Positions 33,243 to 42,064 of a stretch of DNA of 64,000 bases are shown one piece after another. The stretch is taken from NCBI GenBank assembly GCA_963695645.1, contig CAVOHC010000017.1, forward strand, positions 372,001 to 436,000, in the 5' to 3' direction. How positions within the stretch are numbered: position 1 is the stretch's first letter; each line of letters starts with the position of its first letter. A program made the position numbers and the translations under genes. The notes below the pieces were generated by a model. That model did not search any database and was not told where the DNA came from. It saw only the letters and a program-made list of their open reading frames with translations. This DNA comes from DATBGO01 sp963695645. GTDB lineage: Bacteria; Actinomycetota; Actinomycetes; Streptosporangiales; Streptosporangiaceae.

Positions 33243-35605
33243 ACGGGCTCGGGGCGGTACTCGCGGCAGGGCTGGCGGGACTGGCGGCTGCGGGGGTTAC
33301 CGACGTGATCGCCGGCGTCCGCTGGGCGCGGTTGCGGAGCGTCCCCTACCTGGCCGGCACGGCCGGAGCGGCCTGCCTGACGGTGGCCGGAGCCGGCGCG
33401 GTGGCCGGCCACCCGGCTCGCCTGGGGGCGGGCGGCTGGCTTGGCCCGGGCACGACGGGGCTGTCCGCCGACCGGCTGTCCGGGCTGTTCCTGTTGCTCG
33501 CATTCGGCGCGGCGGTGCCGGTGTCGCTGGCGTTCGCCAGCTGGGCGGTGCGCCCGGGCGCGGTCGGCCGCCGCGGCCTTGGCGCCGGTTACGCGCTGAC
33601 CCTCGGCGCCGTCGCGCTGGTCATGACGGCGACGGATGCGTTCACCATGCTGCTGTCGTGGGAGTTGCTGACGGTAGCGTTCTACCTACTCGCCGGGTTC
33701 GAGCGGCGGCGGCGGGGACGCCCGGGCGCTGCCCTGATCACACTGGCATTCGGCAAGATCAGCGGCGCCGCGTTGCTGGTGGGCCTGCTGCTGCTGGCGG
33801 TCAGGTCCGGCTCACTGGAGCTGGCCTCGTTCGCGCAGGTGCCGGGCGGCGTCGCGCGGGCCACCGCGCAGACGCTGCTGATCACCGGCTTCGCCGTCAA
33901 GGTCGGCTTGGTCCCGTTCCAGGTGTGGCTTCCCCGCGGGTACGCGGCCGCCCCTGGCCCGGCCCGGGCGATCATGGCCGGGGTCGCCGTCAACGTCGGC
34001 TTCTACGGGCTGTGGCGCACGCTCGCGCTGCTCGGGGCGCCGCCCGACTGGGTGGTCGGCCTGCTGCTCGTGCTGGCCGGGGTGACAGCGCTGCTCGGCA
34101 TCGCGCACGCGGCCGTGGCGCCCGGACTGCAGCGGGTGATCGCTTACTCCAGCGTGGAGAACAGCGGTCTCATCCTGGCCGGGTACGGGGTCGCCCTCAC
34201 CGGCGCCGCCACCCGCGACCCGCGGCTGGTCGCGGCCGGGCTGCTCGCCGCCACGCTGCAGATCGTCGCGCATACGACGGCCAAATCGCTGCTTTTCACC
34301 GCCAGCGCGGTCATCGCACCGAGCGGCCGCAGCGAAACCGGCCAAGCGGGCCGCGGTCCGGGCACGAATGCGTCAGTCGCCGAACCGGGGGCGGCGGCAG
34401 CCGTCATCGAACCGGCGGCAGCAGCAGCAGTCATCGAACCGGCGGCAGCAGCAGCCGTCATCGAACCGGCGGCAGCAGCAGCAGTCATCGAACCGGCGGC
34501 AGCAGCAGCAGTCATCGAACCGGGGGCGGCGGCAGCCGTCATCGAACCGGGGGCGGCGGCAGCCGTCATCGAACCGGCGGCGGCAGCAGCCGTCATCGAA
34601 CCGGCGGCGGGGAGCGACGGAAACGAAGACGGAGACGGAAATGGCGACGGCCTGGACGGGCTGCGGGGCTGCGCTAGGCGGCTGCCGTGGAGCGGGACCG
34701 GGCTGGCGATCGGCTCGCTGACGCTCGCCGGGCTGCCCCTGACCGCCGGGTTCGCGGCCGAATGGTTCCTGCTGGAAGCGCTGATGCAGCAGTTCAGGGT
34801 GCCCGGGCTTGGCTTCAGACTGGTGCTCGCCGTGGCTGGGGCCGCAATCGCGCTGACGATTGGCTTTGCCGGCGTCACATTCGTCCGGCTGACCGGACTC
34901 GTGGCGCTCGGTCCGCCGCCGGCCTCCTCCGGGAGCGGTGCGACCGCTGAGCGGGACTACGGCTGGCTGGGCCGGGTCGCGATCGTGATCCTCTCGGTCG
35001 GCTGCATAGCCGCCGCGGCCCTGCTTCCGCTGGTGATCCGCGTGCTGGCGGCCGGCCTGTCCCCGGCGGTACCTGGCGCTGTCACGTCAGGGGCGCTCAA
35101 ATCGCCGTGGGTGGTGCAGCCGGTGTTCAGCGGGTTCTCGATCCTGTCGCCATCCTGGCTGTGGGTGGCCATGCCGCTGCTGGCACTGGCCGTCCTAGCA
35201 TTCACCAGGCTGGCCGGCGGGACCCGGATGACCCGGGTGCGGCGGGTACCCCCATGGCGCTCGGCCACCGCCGGGGTGGAGGGCGCGGACTGCTACACGG
35301 CGACTGGGTTCGCCAACCCGACCCGCCGGGTACTGGCGACCGTGCTGCATACCCAGTCAGAGCTCCGGCCGCTGTCCCCCGCCGCAGGCACCGGCGGACC
35401 GCGGCAGCGCCCAGGCCCGCGGCTCGGCTATACCTCGGACGTGATCGAGGTGGTCGAGGCCTATCTCTACCGGCCCGTGCTGCGCCCGGTCATGGCTCTG
35501 GTGCGGGCCGCCAAGCGGCTGCAGTGCGGGCGGCTCGACGCCTACCTCGCCTACATGCTGATCGCGCTTGTGGCCTTGCTGGCCCTCGTGACCGCGCTCG
35601 CCTGA
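33239..35605 (+). CDS. HyfB-like NuoL-family antiporter subunit with a repeat-containing loop
   Basis: 788 residues from GTG 33239 overlapping the upstream TGA. About 14 membrane helices, with LLSWELLTVAFYLLAG (helix-5-type Glu) and GFAVKVGLVPFQVWLPRGYA (channel Lys), IAYSSVENSGLILAGYGV and HTTAKSLLFTASAVI. Between residues about 365 and 480 a hydrophilic/Ala-rich loop is inserted, consisting of eight 9-residue repeats (VIEP plus Ala-rich) and an Asp/Gly/Asn stretch. The C-terminal part (DVIEVVEAYLYRPVLRPVMA) is the NuoL/HyfB lateral helix region. Last gene of the operon. Pumping residues look intact. Confidence 0.87.
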   Translation: MNGLGAVLAAGLAGLAAAGVTDVIAGVRWARLRSVPYLAGTAGAACLTVAGAGAVAGHPARLGAGGWLGPGTTGLSADRLSGLFLLLAFGAAVPVSLAFASWAVRPGAVGRRGLGAGYALTLGAVALVMTATDAFTMLLSWELLTVAFYLLAGFERRRRGRPGAALITLAFGKISGAALLVGLLLLAVRSGSLELASFAQVPGGVARATAQTLLITGFAVKVGLVPFQVWLPRGYAAAPGPARAIMAGVAVNVGFYGLWRTLALLGAPPDWVVGLLLVLAGVTALLGIAHAAVAPGLQRVIAYSSVENSGLILAGYGVALTGAATRDPRLVAAGLLAATLQIVAHTTAKSLLFTASAVIAPSGRSETGQAGRGPGTNASVAEPGAAAAVIEPAAAAAVIEPAAAAAVIEPAAAAAVIEPAAAAAVIEPGAAAAVIEPGAAAAVIEPAAAAAVIEPAAGSDGNEDGDGNGDGLDGLRGCARRLPWSGTGLAIGSLTLAGLPLTAGFAAEWFLLEALMQQFRVPGLGFRLVLAVAGAAIALTIGFAGVTFVRLTGLVALGPPPASSGSGATAERDYGWLGRVAIVILSVGCIAAAALLPLVIRVLAAGLSPAVPGAVTSGALKSPWVVQPVFSGFSILSPSWLWVAMPLLALAVLAFTRLAGGTRMTRVRRVPPWRSATAGVEGADCYTATGFANPTRRVLATVLHTQSELRPLSPAAGTGGPRQRPGPRLGYTSDVIEVVEAYLYRPVLRPVMALVRAAKRLQCGRLDAYLAYMLIALVALLALVTALA
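34382..34597 (+). repeat. Eight in-frame 27-bp repeats in the HyfB-like gene
   Basis: Eight copies of a 27-base unit (GAACCGGCGGCAGCAGCAGC and ending GTCATC) encoding E-P-A-A-A-A-A-V-I, with G for A in three copies, followed by a partial ninth at 34598. The period keeps the reading frame. It lies in a loop between membrane helices, so length changes would be tolerated. Confidence 0.93.
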
Positions 35606-35873
35606 CCGCCTCTGCCTGAGAATCCTGACCTGCGATGAACAGCCGAACGCGATCGGGTCGCTGTCGACCTGGCTGTCCGCGGACCTGAGCCGGACATGGC
35701 CCGAACCGGACACATCGCCTGCCCGAAGCCAAAGGTCCCGCCCAGCGGGACTATCGGCAGTTCAAACCCGGACCCTTCGCGCCTTAGCATCTCCTTAGGA
35801 AGTGATCTTCAGCCGCTTGTCCTGGCGGCGCCCGGATGGGCCGAGATCGAAACAACTCGGGAAAGGGGGCGTC

Positions 35874-37310
35874 ATGGACAAGTTGAACCCGCTGGACGCC
35901 CAGTTTGTTGATGCTGAGGATGAGGACAGGCACACGTCCATGGCGATTGCCTCCATCGCCGTGTTCGAGGGCCCGGCGCCGACCTATGACGAATTCCTCG
36001 AATACCTCCGCGGGCGGCTGCCAATGGTGCCCCGTTACCGCAAGAAGCTCCGCAAGGTCCCATTCCGCCTCGGACCGCCGGTCTGGGTCGACGACCCGTC
36101 CTTCGACCTCCGCTTCCACGTCAGGGAGACCGCCCTGCCGCCCCCCGGGGGTGATCAGCAGCTGAAGAAGCTGATGGCGCGGGTGATGGGCCAGCGGCTC
36201 GACCGCGACTACCCGTTGTGGGAGTACTGGCTGGTGAAGGGGATCGCCGACGGCCGCTGGGCGCTGCTCTCTAAGGTTCATCACTGCATGGTCGACGGTG
36301 TATCGGGCACCGACCTATATCACGTGATCTTCGACTATTCCCCGAACCCCCCGACGCCAGTCATCTACGACCATGTCCTCGGCGAGCAGCCTTCGTCGCT
36401 GTCGCTCGCCGCCCAGGCGACGCTGGACATGGTCATGATGCCGGTGCGCGAAGTGGCCGCGCTCGGCGGCGCGCTCGGCAACCCGGGCGCTGTAGTCCAG
36501 CAGGTCAGCGACACGGCACGGGCGCTGGCGCGGATGGCAGGTTCGATGCTGCCCGCCACCGGGTCGTCCCTGTCCGGGCCGATCGGCCAGCAACGCCGGT
36601 ACACCTGGGCCCGGGCATCGCTCGGTGACATCAAGACGATCAAGGGAAAGCTCGGCGGCACCGTGAACGATGTCGTCCTCGCCGCGATCAGCGGCGGCTT
36701 CAGGGATCTCTTGCTGGCCCGTGGCGAGACCCCCGAGCAGTTCATGATTCCGTCGCTGATTCCCGTTTCGGTCCGTGCCCCGGGCGAGGAGAACATCTAC
36801 GACAACAGGTTGTCGGGGATCGTCGCGTATCTGCCTGTCCACATCGCCGACCCGGTTGAGCGGCTCACCGCGATCAGGGCGGAGTTGTCGGCCCTGAAGG
36901 CGAGCAAGGAATCGATCGTCATGCAGTCGCTGGTCTCGCTTGGCCGGTTCACCCCGTACCCGCTGGCGTCGGTGGGCGTCCAGCTCCTCTACGCGCTGCC
37001 CCAGCATGAGGTCGTCACGGTCACCACCAACGTGCCAGGGCCGCGTCAGCCGCTCTACGGCTTGGGCCGCAGGCTCGTGGAGATCGTCCCCTACGTCCCG
37101 ATCGCCACGACGCTGCGCACCGGGATCTCGATCTTCACCTACTGCGAGGAGGTCACCTTCGGAATCACCGGCGACTACGCGTCAAACCCGGACATCGAGG
37201 TGCTGGCCCGTGGCGTCGAAGACGGCGTCGCCCAGATGCTGAAGGCCGCCAAGCGCCTCACCGCAGCACCCGCAGCACCAGCGGCCGCGCGCCGCCGTAA
37301 GCCTGCCTGA
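35874..37310 (+). CDS. Wax ester synthase / diacylglycerol acyltransferase (WS/DGAT)
   Basis: 478 residues from ATG 35874, preceded by GAAAGGGGG. The catalytic HHxxxDG motif is KVHHCMVDGVSG near residue 136; the conserved NDVVLAAISGGFR and the C-terminal TTNVPGPRQPLYGLGRRL (PLW-like region) are present. It esterifies acyl-CoA to diacylglycerol or fatty alcohols for storage lipid, at the membrane. Typical actinobacterial length is 450-480. A stand-alone gene. An open frame upstream of the ATG is not part of the family. Confidence 0.92.
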   Translation: MDKLNPLDAQFVDAEDEDRHTSMAIASIAVFEGPAPTYDEFLEYLRGRLPMVPRYRKKLRKVPFRLGPPVWVDDPSFDLRFHVRETALPPPGGDQQLKKLMARVMGQRLDRDYPLWEYWLVKGIADGRWALLSKVHHCMVDGVSGTDLYHVIFDYSPNPPTPVIYDHVLGEQPSSLSLAAQATLDMVMMPVREVAALGGALGNPGAVVQQVSDTARALARMAGSMLPATGSSLSGPIGQQRRYTWARASLGDIKTIKGKLGGTVNDVVLAAISGGFRDLLLARGETPEQFMIPSLIPVSVRAPGEENIYDNRLSGIVAYLPVHIADPVERLTAIRAELSALKASKESIVMQSLVSLGRFTPYPLASVGVQLLYALPQHEVVTVTTNVPGPRQPLYGLGRRLVEIVPYVPIATTLRTGISIFTYCEEVTFGITGDYASNPDIEVLARGVEDGVAQMLKAAKRLTAAPAAPAAARRRKPA

Positions 37311-37326
37311 GCACGCCGGGAGATCA

Positions 37327-39084
37327 CTACCGGGACCGGGCGGCCGGTTCAGCCGGGATCTGGCTGGTAGCGAGGATCTGACGGGCATTGGCAGCACGGG
37401 CAACGGGCGCGGGGTCAACGCCATGCACGTACTTGCCGCCGCGCAGCAGCGATGCGAGCGCCGCGACCAGGCAGGCCGCGATGGCGAAGTAGAACGCGAT
37501 CGCGAGCCCATGCTGGAACGGGGCCGAGATGAGGGACGGGAAGAAGGTGTGGCCGGTCAGGTAGGCGGCGTGGCTCGCAGGCAGCCGGCTGACGACGTGC
37601 CCGAGCAGCGTCTGCACCGGGTTGTAGCCGAGCAGCGCCGCGAACATGATCGAGACTGGCGGCAGCGCGGCGACCCGCGCCGCGTCCGCGCGCGGCACGC
37701 CCTGCGCGACCAGGCCGTGGGTGAGGGTGGCCGGCAGCGCCGACGCGAGTCCGAGGATGATCAGCGTGAAGAAGATCCCGATGGACAGCACCATGGCCGA
37801 GTTCTGGAATGTCGCGCTCATGCCAGCACCGACGCCGCGCTGGCCGGGCGGCAGGCTGTTCATGATGCCGGCCCGGTTGGGCGACGCGAACAAACCCATG
37901 CCGATGCCGTTGATCAGCAGAATGACCGCGAACTGCCAGTACACGAAGTTGACCGGCAGCAGCTGCAGCAGCAGGAACGAGGCAGCGGCGACCAGCATGC
38001 CTCCGGTGGCGAACGGCCGGGCGCCGAACTTGTCGGACAGCCAGCCTGACACCGGACCGGCGATCAGGAAGCCGACGGTCAGCGGTAGCATCGCGATGCC
38101 TGCCCACAGCGGCCCCTGGCTGAAGCTGTAACCGTGGATGGGCAGGTAGATGCCCTGCAGCCACATGATCAGGATGAACATCAGGCCGCCGCGGCCGAGC
38201 CCGGCCATCAGGCTGGCCAGGTTCCCCGCAGTGAACGCGCGGATCTTGAACAAGTTGAGGTGGAACATGGGCTCGGCAACCTTCATCTCGATCACGCAGA
38301 AGACCGCGAGCACCGCGAGCCCGCCCACGATCAGGCCGAGCACCAGCGGGCTGGTCCAGCCCATCGTGTGCCCGCCATAGGGCTGGATGCCGTAAGTGAT
38401 GCCGACCAGGACGGCGATCAGTCCCGCGCCGAACGTGACGTTGCCCCACCAGTCGAGCCTGGCCGCCCGGCGCTCCCCAAGCTCCCGCAGCTTCAGGTAG
38501 GACCAGATCGTCCCGAGCACTCCGAACGGGACCGAGACCAGGAACACGAACCGCCAGTTGAGCGGGCCGAGCACGCCGCCGAGCACCAGGCCGATGAAGG
38601 AGCCCGCGATCCCGGCCACCTGGTTGAGGCCGAGGGCGAGGCCCCGCTCATTGTGGGGGAACGCGTCGGTGAGGATGGCGCTTGAGTTGGCCATCAGCAT
38701 CGCGCCACCGACACCCTGCAGGACCCGCATCCCGATCAGCCACCAGGCGGCGGCTGTACCGTGCAGCCAGGTCAGCGAGAGCGCCACCGAGAACAGGGCG
38801 AAGATCGCGAAGCCGAGGTTGTACATCCGGACCCGGCCGAACATATCGCCGAGGCGGCCGAAGCTGACCACCAGGACCGCGGTGACCACCAGGTACCCCA
38901 TGAGCAGCCACAGCAGCAGGCTGGTGTTGCCCGGCTGCAGCGGATTGACGCCGATGCCACGGAAGATGTCCGGCAGCGCGATCAGTAGAATGGACGCGTT
39001 GACCGTCGCCATCAGCATGCCGAGCGTGGTGTTGGACAGGGCGATCCACTTGTAGCGCGGCCCTGGATTCGACTGGCTCAGCAC
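37327..39084 (-). CDS. MFS drug:H+ antiporter, DHA2 family (14 helices)
   Basis: 585 residues from GTG 39084 (SQSNPGPRYKWIALSNTTLG). 14 predicted helices with motif A-like GRLGDMFGRVRMYNLGFAIF, motif C-like GLVLGGVLGPLNWRFVFLVS and ANSSAILTDAFPHNERGLAL. It belongs with EmrB/QacA-type exporters. The frame is open upstream to 39294 but that stretch lacks homology and contains the operator-like dyad at 39157. Probably drug or metabolite export, repressed through the dyad. Confidence 0.88.
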   Translation of the reverse strand: MLSQSNPGPRYKWIALSNTTLGMLMATVNASILLIALPDIFRGIGVNPLQPGNTSLLLWLLMGYLVVTAVLVVSFGRLGDMFGRVRMYNLGFAIFALFSVALSLTWLHGTAAAWWLIGMRVLQGVGGAMLMANSSAILTDAFPHNERGLALGLNQVAGIAGSFIGLVLGGVLGPLNWRFVFLVSVPFGVLGTIWSYLKLRELGERRAARLDWWGNVTFGAGLIAVLVGITYGIQPYGGHTMGWTSPLVLGLIVGGLAVLAVFCVIEMKVAEPMFHLNLFKIRAFTAGNLASLMAGLGRGGLMFILIMWLQGIYLPIHGYSFSQGPLWAGIAMLPLTVGFLIAGPVSGWLSDKFGARPFATGGMLVAAASFLLLQLLPVNFVYWQFAVILLINGIGMGLFASPNRAGIMNSLPPGQRGVGAGMSATFQNSAMVLSIGIFFTLIILGLASALPATLTHGLVAQGVPRADAARVAALPPVSIMFAALLGYNPVQTLLGHVVSRLPASHAAYLTGHTFFPSLISAPFQHGLAIAFYFAIAACLVAALASLLRGGKYVHGVDPAPVARAANARQILATSQIPAEPAARSR

Positions 39085-39535
39085 TGACGTCCCTCCGGAG
39101 CGGGGGCTGACATCCGGCGCGGACCGGCACGCGCCGCGACGGCTCCCAGATGGTTGAGTTAGTTGCTTGATACAAACTAACTTAGCTGGGGTAATGTTCC
39201 CCGGGCGGGAATTTAGCCGCGCGAGGACGAGGAACCATGGAGCCGACAGAGCCGCAGCAGGCCGGAGGACCGCCGGACCGCCCAGGTCAGTCACAGCCGC
39301 CTAAGCGGCCAGCTTCGTGATCACCGGGACTATCCGGCGTTCATCCGTTGAGATCCGCGGTCCGCAGCCGAGACCGTTCCGCCGGCGGTGATCGCGCCCG
39401 CCGAGGCAGCAACCAGGGGCACGCCGGGCCCGCCCGTGCCAGGCGGTCGCCGGACCCCTACTGTGAACGAAACCGGGCAAGCAGCGCGATCCGGCCACCC
39501 ATGGCGCGGAGCTGGCTGTCCGCTTGGAGGAATCC
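39085..39535. other. Intergenic region with an operator-like dyad and a truncated ORF
   Basis: 451 bases between divergent genes. It holds the dyad at 39157-39182 and an ATG at 39237 that opens 27 codons (MEPTEPQQAGGPPDRPGQSQ onward) and stops at 39320. Such a Pro/Gln-rich start resembles the N-terminus of TetR/MarR-type proteins divergent from exporters, but no DNA-binding domain follows. The rest shows nothing I recognise. Confidence 0.4.
39157..39182. promoter_or_regulatory. Operator-like inverted repeat upstream of the DHA2 exporter
   Basis: AGTTAGTT (39157-39164) and AACTAACT (39175-39182) are perfect 8-base arms separated by 10 bases, in an AT-rich patch 73 bases before the exporter start. 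This geometry and the half-site are those of TetR/MarR-type operators. No cognate regulator gene is adjacent. Confidence 0.6.
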
Positions 39536-40951
39536 ATGACGCACCTTCCTGTAACCACCGGACGCCAGCTCGGCCGCCGGTCCTGGGCCGAGCCCTGGAA
39601 GATCAAGATGGTCGAGCCGCTGCGGATGACCACGCCGGCCGAACGCGCGCGGGCGGCGGCCGAGGCCGGCTACAACACGTTCCTGCTCCGCTCGGAGGAT
39701 GTCTACATCGACCTGCTCACCGATTCGGGCACGAACGCGATGAGCGACCGGCAGTGGGCGGCGCTGATGCTCGGCGACGAGGCTTACGCGGGCTCGCGGA
39801 ATTTCTACGAGTTCGAGGCGGCCGTCCGCGGCACCTACGGCTACCAGCACGTGGTGCCGACCCATCAGGGCCGCGGCGCAGAGCACCTCATCAGCCAGAT
39901 AGCGATCCGCCCTGGCCAGTTCGTGCCGGCCAACATGTACTTCACGACCACCAGGGAGCACCAGGAGCGCGCGGGCGGCGTGTTCGTAGACGTGATCATC
40001 GATGAGGCACATGACCCGGTGAGCGAGCACCCGTTCAAGGGCAATGTCGATGTCGGCAAGCTCGAGAGCCTGATAACGCGTGCGGGCGCCAGCCAGATCG
40101 CCTACGTCAGCCTGGCCGGCACGGTCAACATGGCGGGCGGCCAGCCGGTCAGCATGGCCTGCGTGCGCGCGGTCCGGGCGCTCTGCGACGCCTACGGGAT
40201 ACGGCTCTTCCTCGATGCGACCAGGATGGTGGAGAACGCGTTCTTCATCCAGGAGCGCGAGGCGGGCTATGCGGACAAGACGATCGCCGAGATCCTCAAG
40301 GAGTTCTGCTCCTATACCGACGGCGCCTGGATGTCGGCGAAGAAGGACTCGCTGGTCAACATCGGCGGCTGGCTCGCTCTCAACGACCCGCAGCTGTTCG
40401 ACGAGGCACGCAACCTCGTGGTCGTCTTCGAGGGCCTGCATACCTACGGCGGGCTGGCCGGGCGCGACATGGCGGCGATGGCGGTCGGCATCGCCGAATC
40501 CGTGCAGGAGGAACACATCCGTGCCCGGATCGGGCAGGTCCGCTACCTCGGTGAACTCCTCGACGCGGGGGGCATCCCGTTCGTCAAGCCGGTCGGCGGT
40601 CATGCGATCTTCCTGGACGCGCGCCGGTTCTACCCGCATCTGCGGCAGGACAAGTTCCCGGCCCAGACGCTGGCCGCTGAGCTGTACCTCGACTCCGGGG
40701 TCCGCGGAATGGAGCGCGGGATCGTGTCGGCCGGCCGCGACCCGCAGACCGGCGACCACAACCGGCCGAGGCTCGAGCTCACCCGGCTGACGATCCCGCG
40801 CCGCGTCTACACCCAGGCCCACATGGACATCGTGGCCGAGGCTGTGGAGGCCCTCTACGCCGAGCGCGCGTCGGTCAAGGGGCTCGTGATGACGTACGAG
40901 CCGCGTTATCTCCGGTTCTTCCAGGCCCGGTTCGAGCTGCCCGGGGCTTAG
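39536..40951 (+). CDS. tpl: Tyrosine phenol-lyase (beta-eliminating lyase family)
   Basis: 471 residues from ATG 39536, with GGAGG 6 bases upstream. PLP enzyme of the tryptophanase/tyrosine phenol-lyase group: MSAKKDSLVNIGGWLA with predicted PLP Lys near 270, LDATRMVENAFFIQERE, HQGRGAEHLISQI. C-terminal GVRGMERGIVSAGRDPQTGD and LRFFQARFELPG match tyrosine phenol-lyase (ERGIxSAGR; two Phe near the end) rather than tryptophanase (EIGS..LGR; His near the end). The reaction is L-tyrosine to phenol, pyruvate and ammonia. No aromatic transporter is adjacent. Substrate choice is inferred from these signature residues. Confidence 0.82.
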   Translation: MTHLPVTTGRQLGRRSWAEPWKIKMVEPLRMTTPAERARAAAEAGYNTFLLRSEDVYIDLLTDSGTNAMSDRQWAALMLGDEAYAGSRNFYEFEAAVRGTYGYQHVVPTHQGRGAEHLISQIAIRPGQFVPANMYFTTTREHQERAGGVFVDVIIDEAHDPVSEHPFKGNVDVGKLESLITRAGASQIAYVSLAGTVNMAGGQPVSMACVRAVRALCDAYGIRLFLDATRMVENAFFIQEREAGYADKTIAEILKEFCSYTDGAWMSAKKDSLVNIGGWLALNDPQLFDEARNLVVVFEGLHTYGGLAGRDMAAMAVGIAESVQEEHIRARIGQVRYLGELLDAGGIPFVKPVGGHAIFLDARRFYPHLRQDKFPAQTLAAELYLDSGVRGMERGIVSAGRDPQTGDHNRPRLELTRLTIPRRVYTQAHMDIVAEAVEALYAERASVKGLVMTYEPRYLRFFQARFELPGA

Positions 40952-40983
40952 CCGAGCCACCGGCGCGGTGTATAACCAAGCCC

Positions 40984-41853
40984 ATGCGGATCGGCGTGGT
41001 GTTTCCCCAGACCGAGATCGGCGCGGACGTCGGCGCGGTACGCGCCTACGCCGAGCGGGTTGAGGAACTCGGCTTCAGCCATGTACTCGCCTACGACCAT
41101 GTCCTCGGCGCCGATCCCGCGGTGCACGCGCCATGGACCGGGCCCTATGACCTGCACACGACGTTCCACGAGCCGCTGGTGCTCTTCGGCTACCTGGCCG
41201 CGGTCACCTCGCTTGAGCTGGTCTCCGGGATCATCATCCTGCCGCAGCGGCAGAGTGCGCTGGCCGCCAAGCAGGCCGCCGAGGTCGACCTGCTCAGCGC
41301 GGGCCGGCTCCGGCTCGGGATCGGGCTGGGCTGGAACGCCGTCGAATACGAGGCGCTCGGCAAGGACTTCTCCAACCGGGGCCGGCGTATCGAAGAACAA
41401 GTCGCGCTGCTGCGCAGGCTGTGGACCGAGCAGAGCGTCACCTTCGAGGGCAGCTACGAACGGGTCACCGGCGCGGGACTGGCGCCGCTACCGGTCCAGC
41501 GCCCGATCCCGGTCTGGTTCGGGGCCCAGTCGCCGCGCGCTTACGAGCGAGCCGGGCGGCTGGCTGACGGCTGGTTCCCGCAGGTACCGCCCGGGCCCAG
41601 GCTCGACGAAGCCCGCGCGATCGTGACGGAGGCGGCCCGCAGCGCCGGCCGGGACCCGGCCACGCTGGGCATGGAAGGCCGGGTGAGCTGGACCACTGAC
41701 GGCATGGCGAAGCTCGCGGATCACATCGGCAGGTGGCGTGACGCCGGCGCTACGCACGTGTCCATCAACACGATGGGCGCCGGCCTCGGTGCCGTCGGCG
41801 GGCACCTGGCCGTACTGACCGAGGCAGCAGCCGCACTGCGGCTGAGCGGCTGA
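40984..41853 (+). CDS. LLM-class F420-dependent oxidoreductase
   Basis: 289 residues from ATG 40984. Luciferase-like TIM barrel: MRIGVVFPQTEIGADVGAVR, YAERVEELGFSHVLAYDHVL, AEVDLLSAGRLRLGIGLGWN, RIEEQVALLRRLWTEQSVTF, VWFGAQSPRAYERAGRLADG. This is the TIGR03619-like F420 family typical of actinobacteria. Cytoplasmic; substrate unknown. It follows the tyrosine phenol-lyase by 32 bases and may share its transcript. Confidence 0.88.
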   Translation: MRIGVVFPQTEIGADVGAVRAYAERVEELGFSHVLAYDHVLGADPAVHAPWTGPYDLHTTFHEPLVLFGYLAAVTSLELVSGIIILPQRQSALAAKQAAEVDLLSAGRLRLGIGLGWNAVEYEALGKDFSNRGRRIEEQVALLRRLWTEQSVTFEGSYERVTGAGLAPLPVQRPIPVWFGAQSPRAYERAGRLADGWFPQVPPGPRLDEARAIVTEAARSAGRDPATLGMEGRVSWTTDGMAKLADHIGRWRDAGATHVSINTMGAGLGAVGGHLAVLTEAAAALRLSG

Positions 41854-41918
41854 GCGGCGAGCGGCCGAGCGCTGAGCGGCCGAGCGGCCGAGCGCTGAGC
41901 GGCCGAGCGGCTCCGCCG
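41845..41918. repeat. GAGCGGC-based short tandem repeats after the LLM gene
   Basis: About 70 bases made of GAGCGGC, GAGCGGCCGAGCG and GCTGAGCGGCC variants in 7- to 8-base steps, beginning in the last codons of the LLM gene and running past its stop. No coding sense. It probably arose by slippage. Confidence 0.7.
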
Positions 41919-42064
41919 GAAAGCAGCGCCGCTTGGTTAGCCGCCGGTGCGGGGTAGTGCGCGGACCTGATCGTCGGACCTGATCGTCGGACCTGACGTT
42001 CGGCGGGAGAAGCACCTATCGTGAGCATGAGCCGGCATACCGCCCCGCCGGAGCTGGGGGATCC

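Noticed and set aside
35690..35790. GTTCAAACC resembling a tRNA T-loop
   Set aside because: No matching acceptor stem, D-arm or anticodon stem could be drawn around it.
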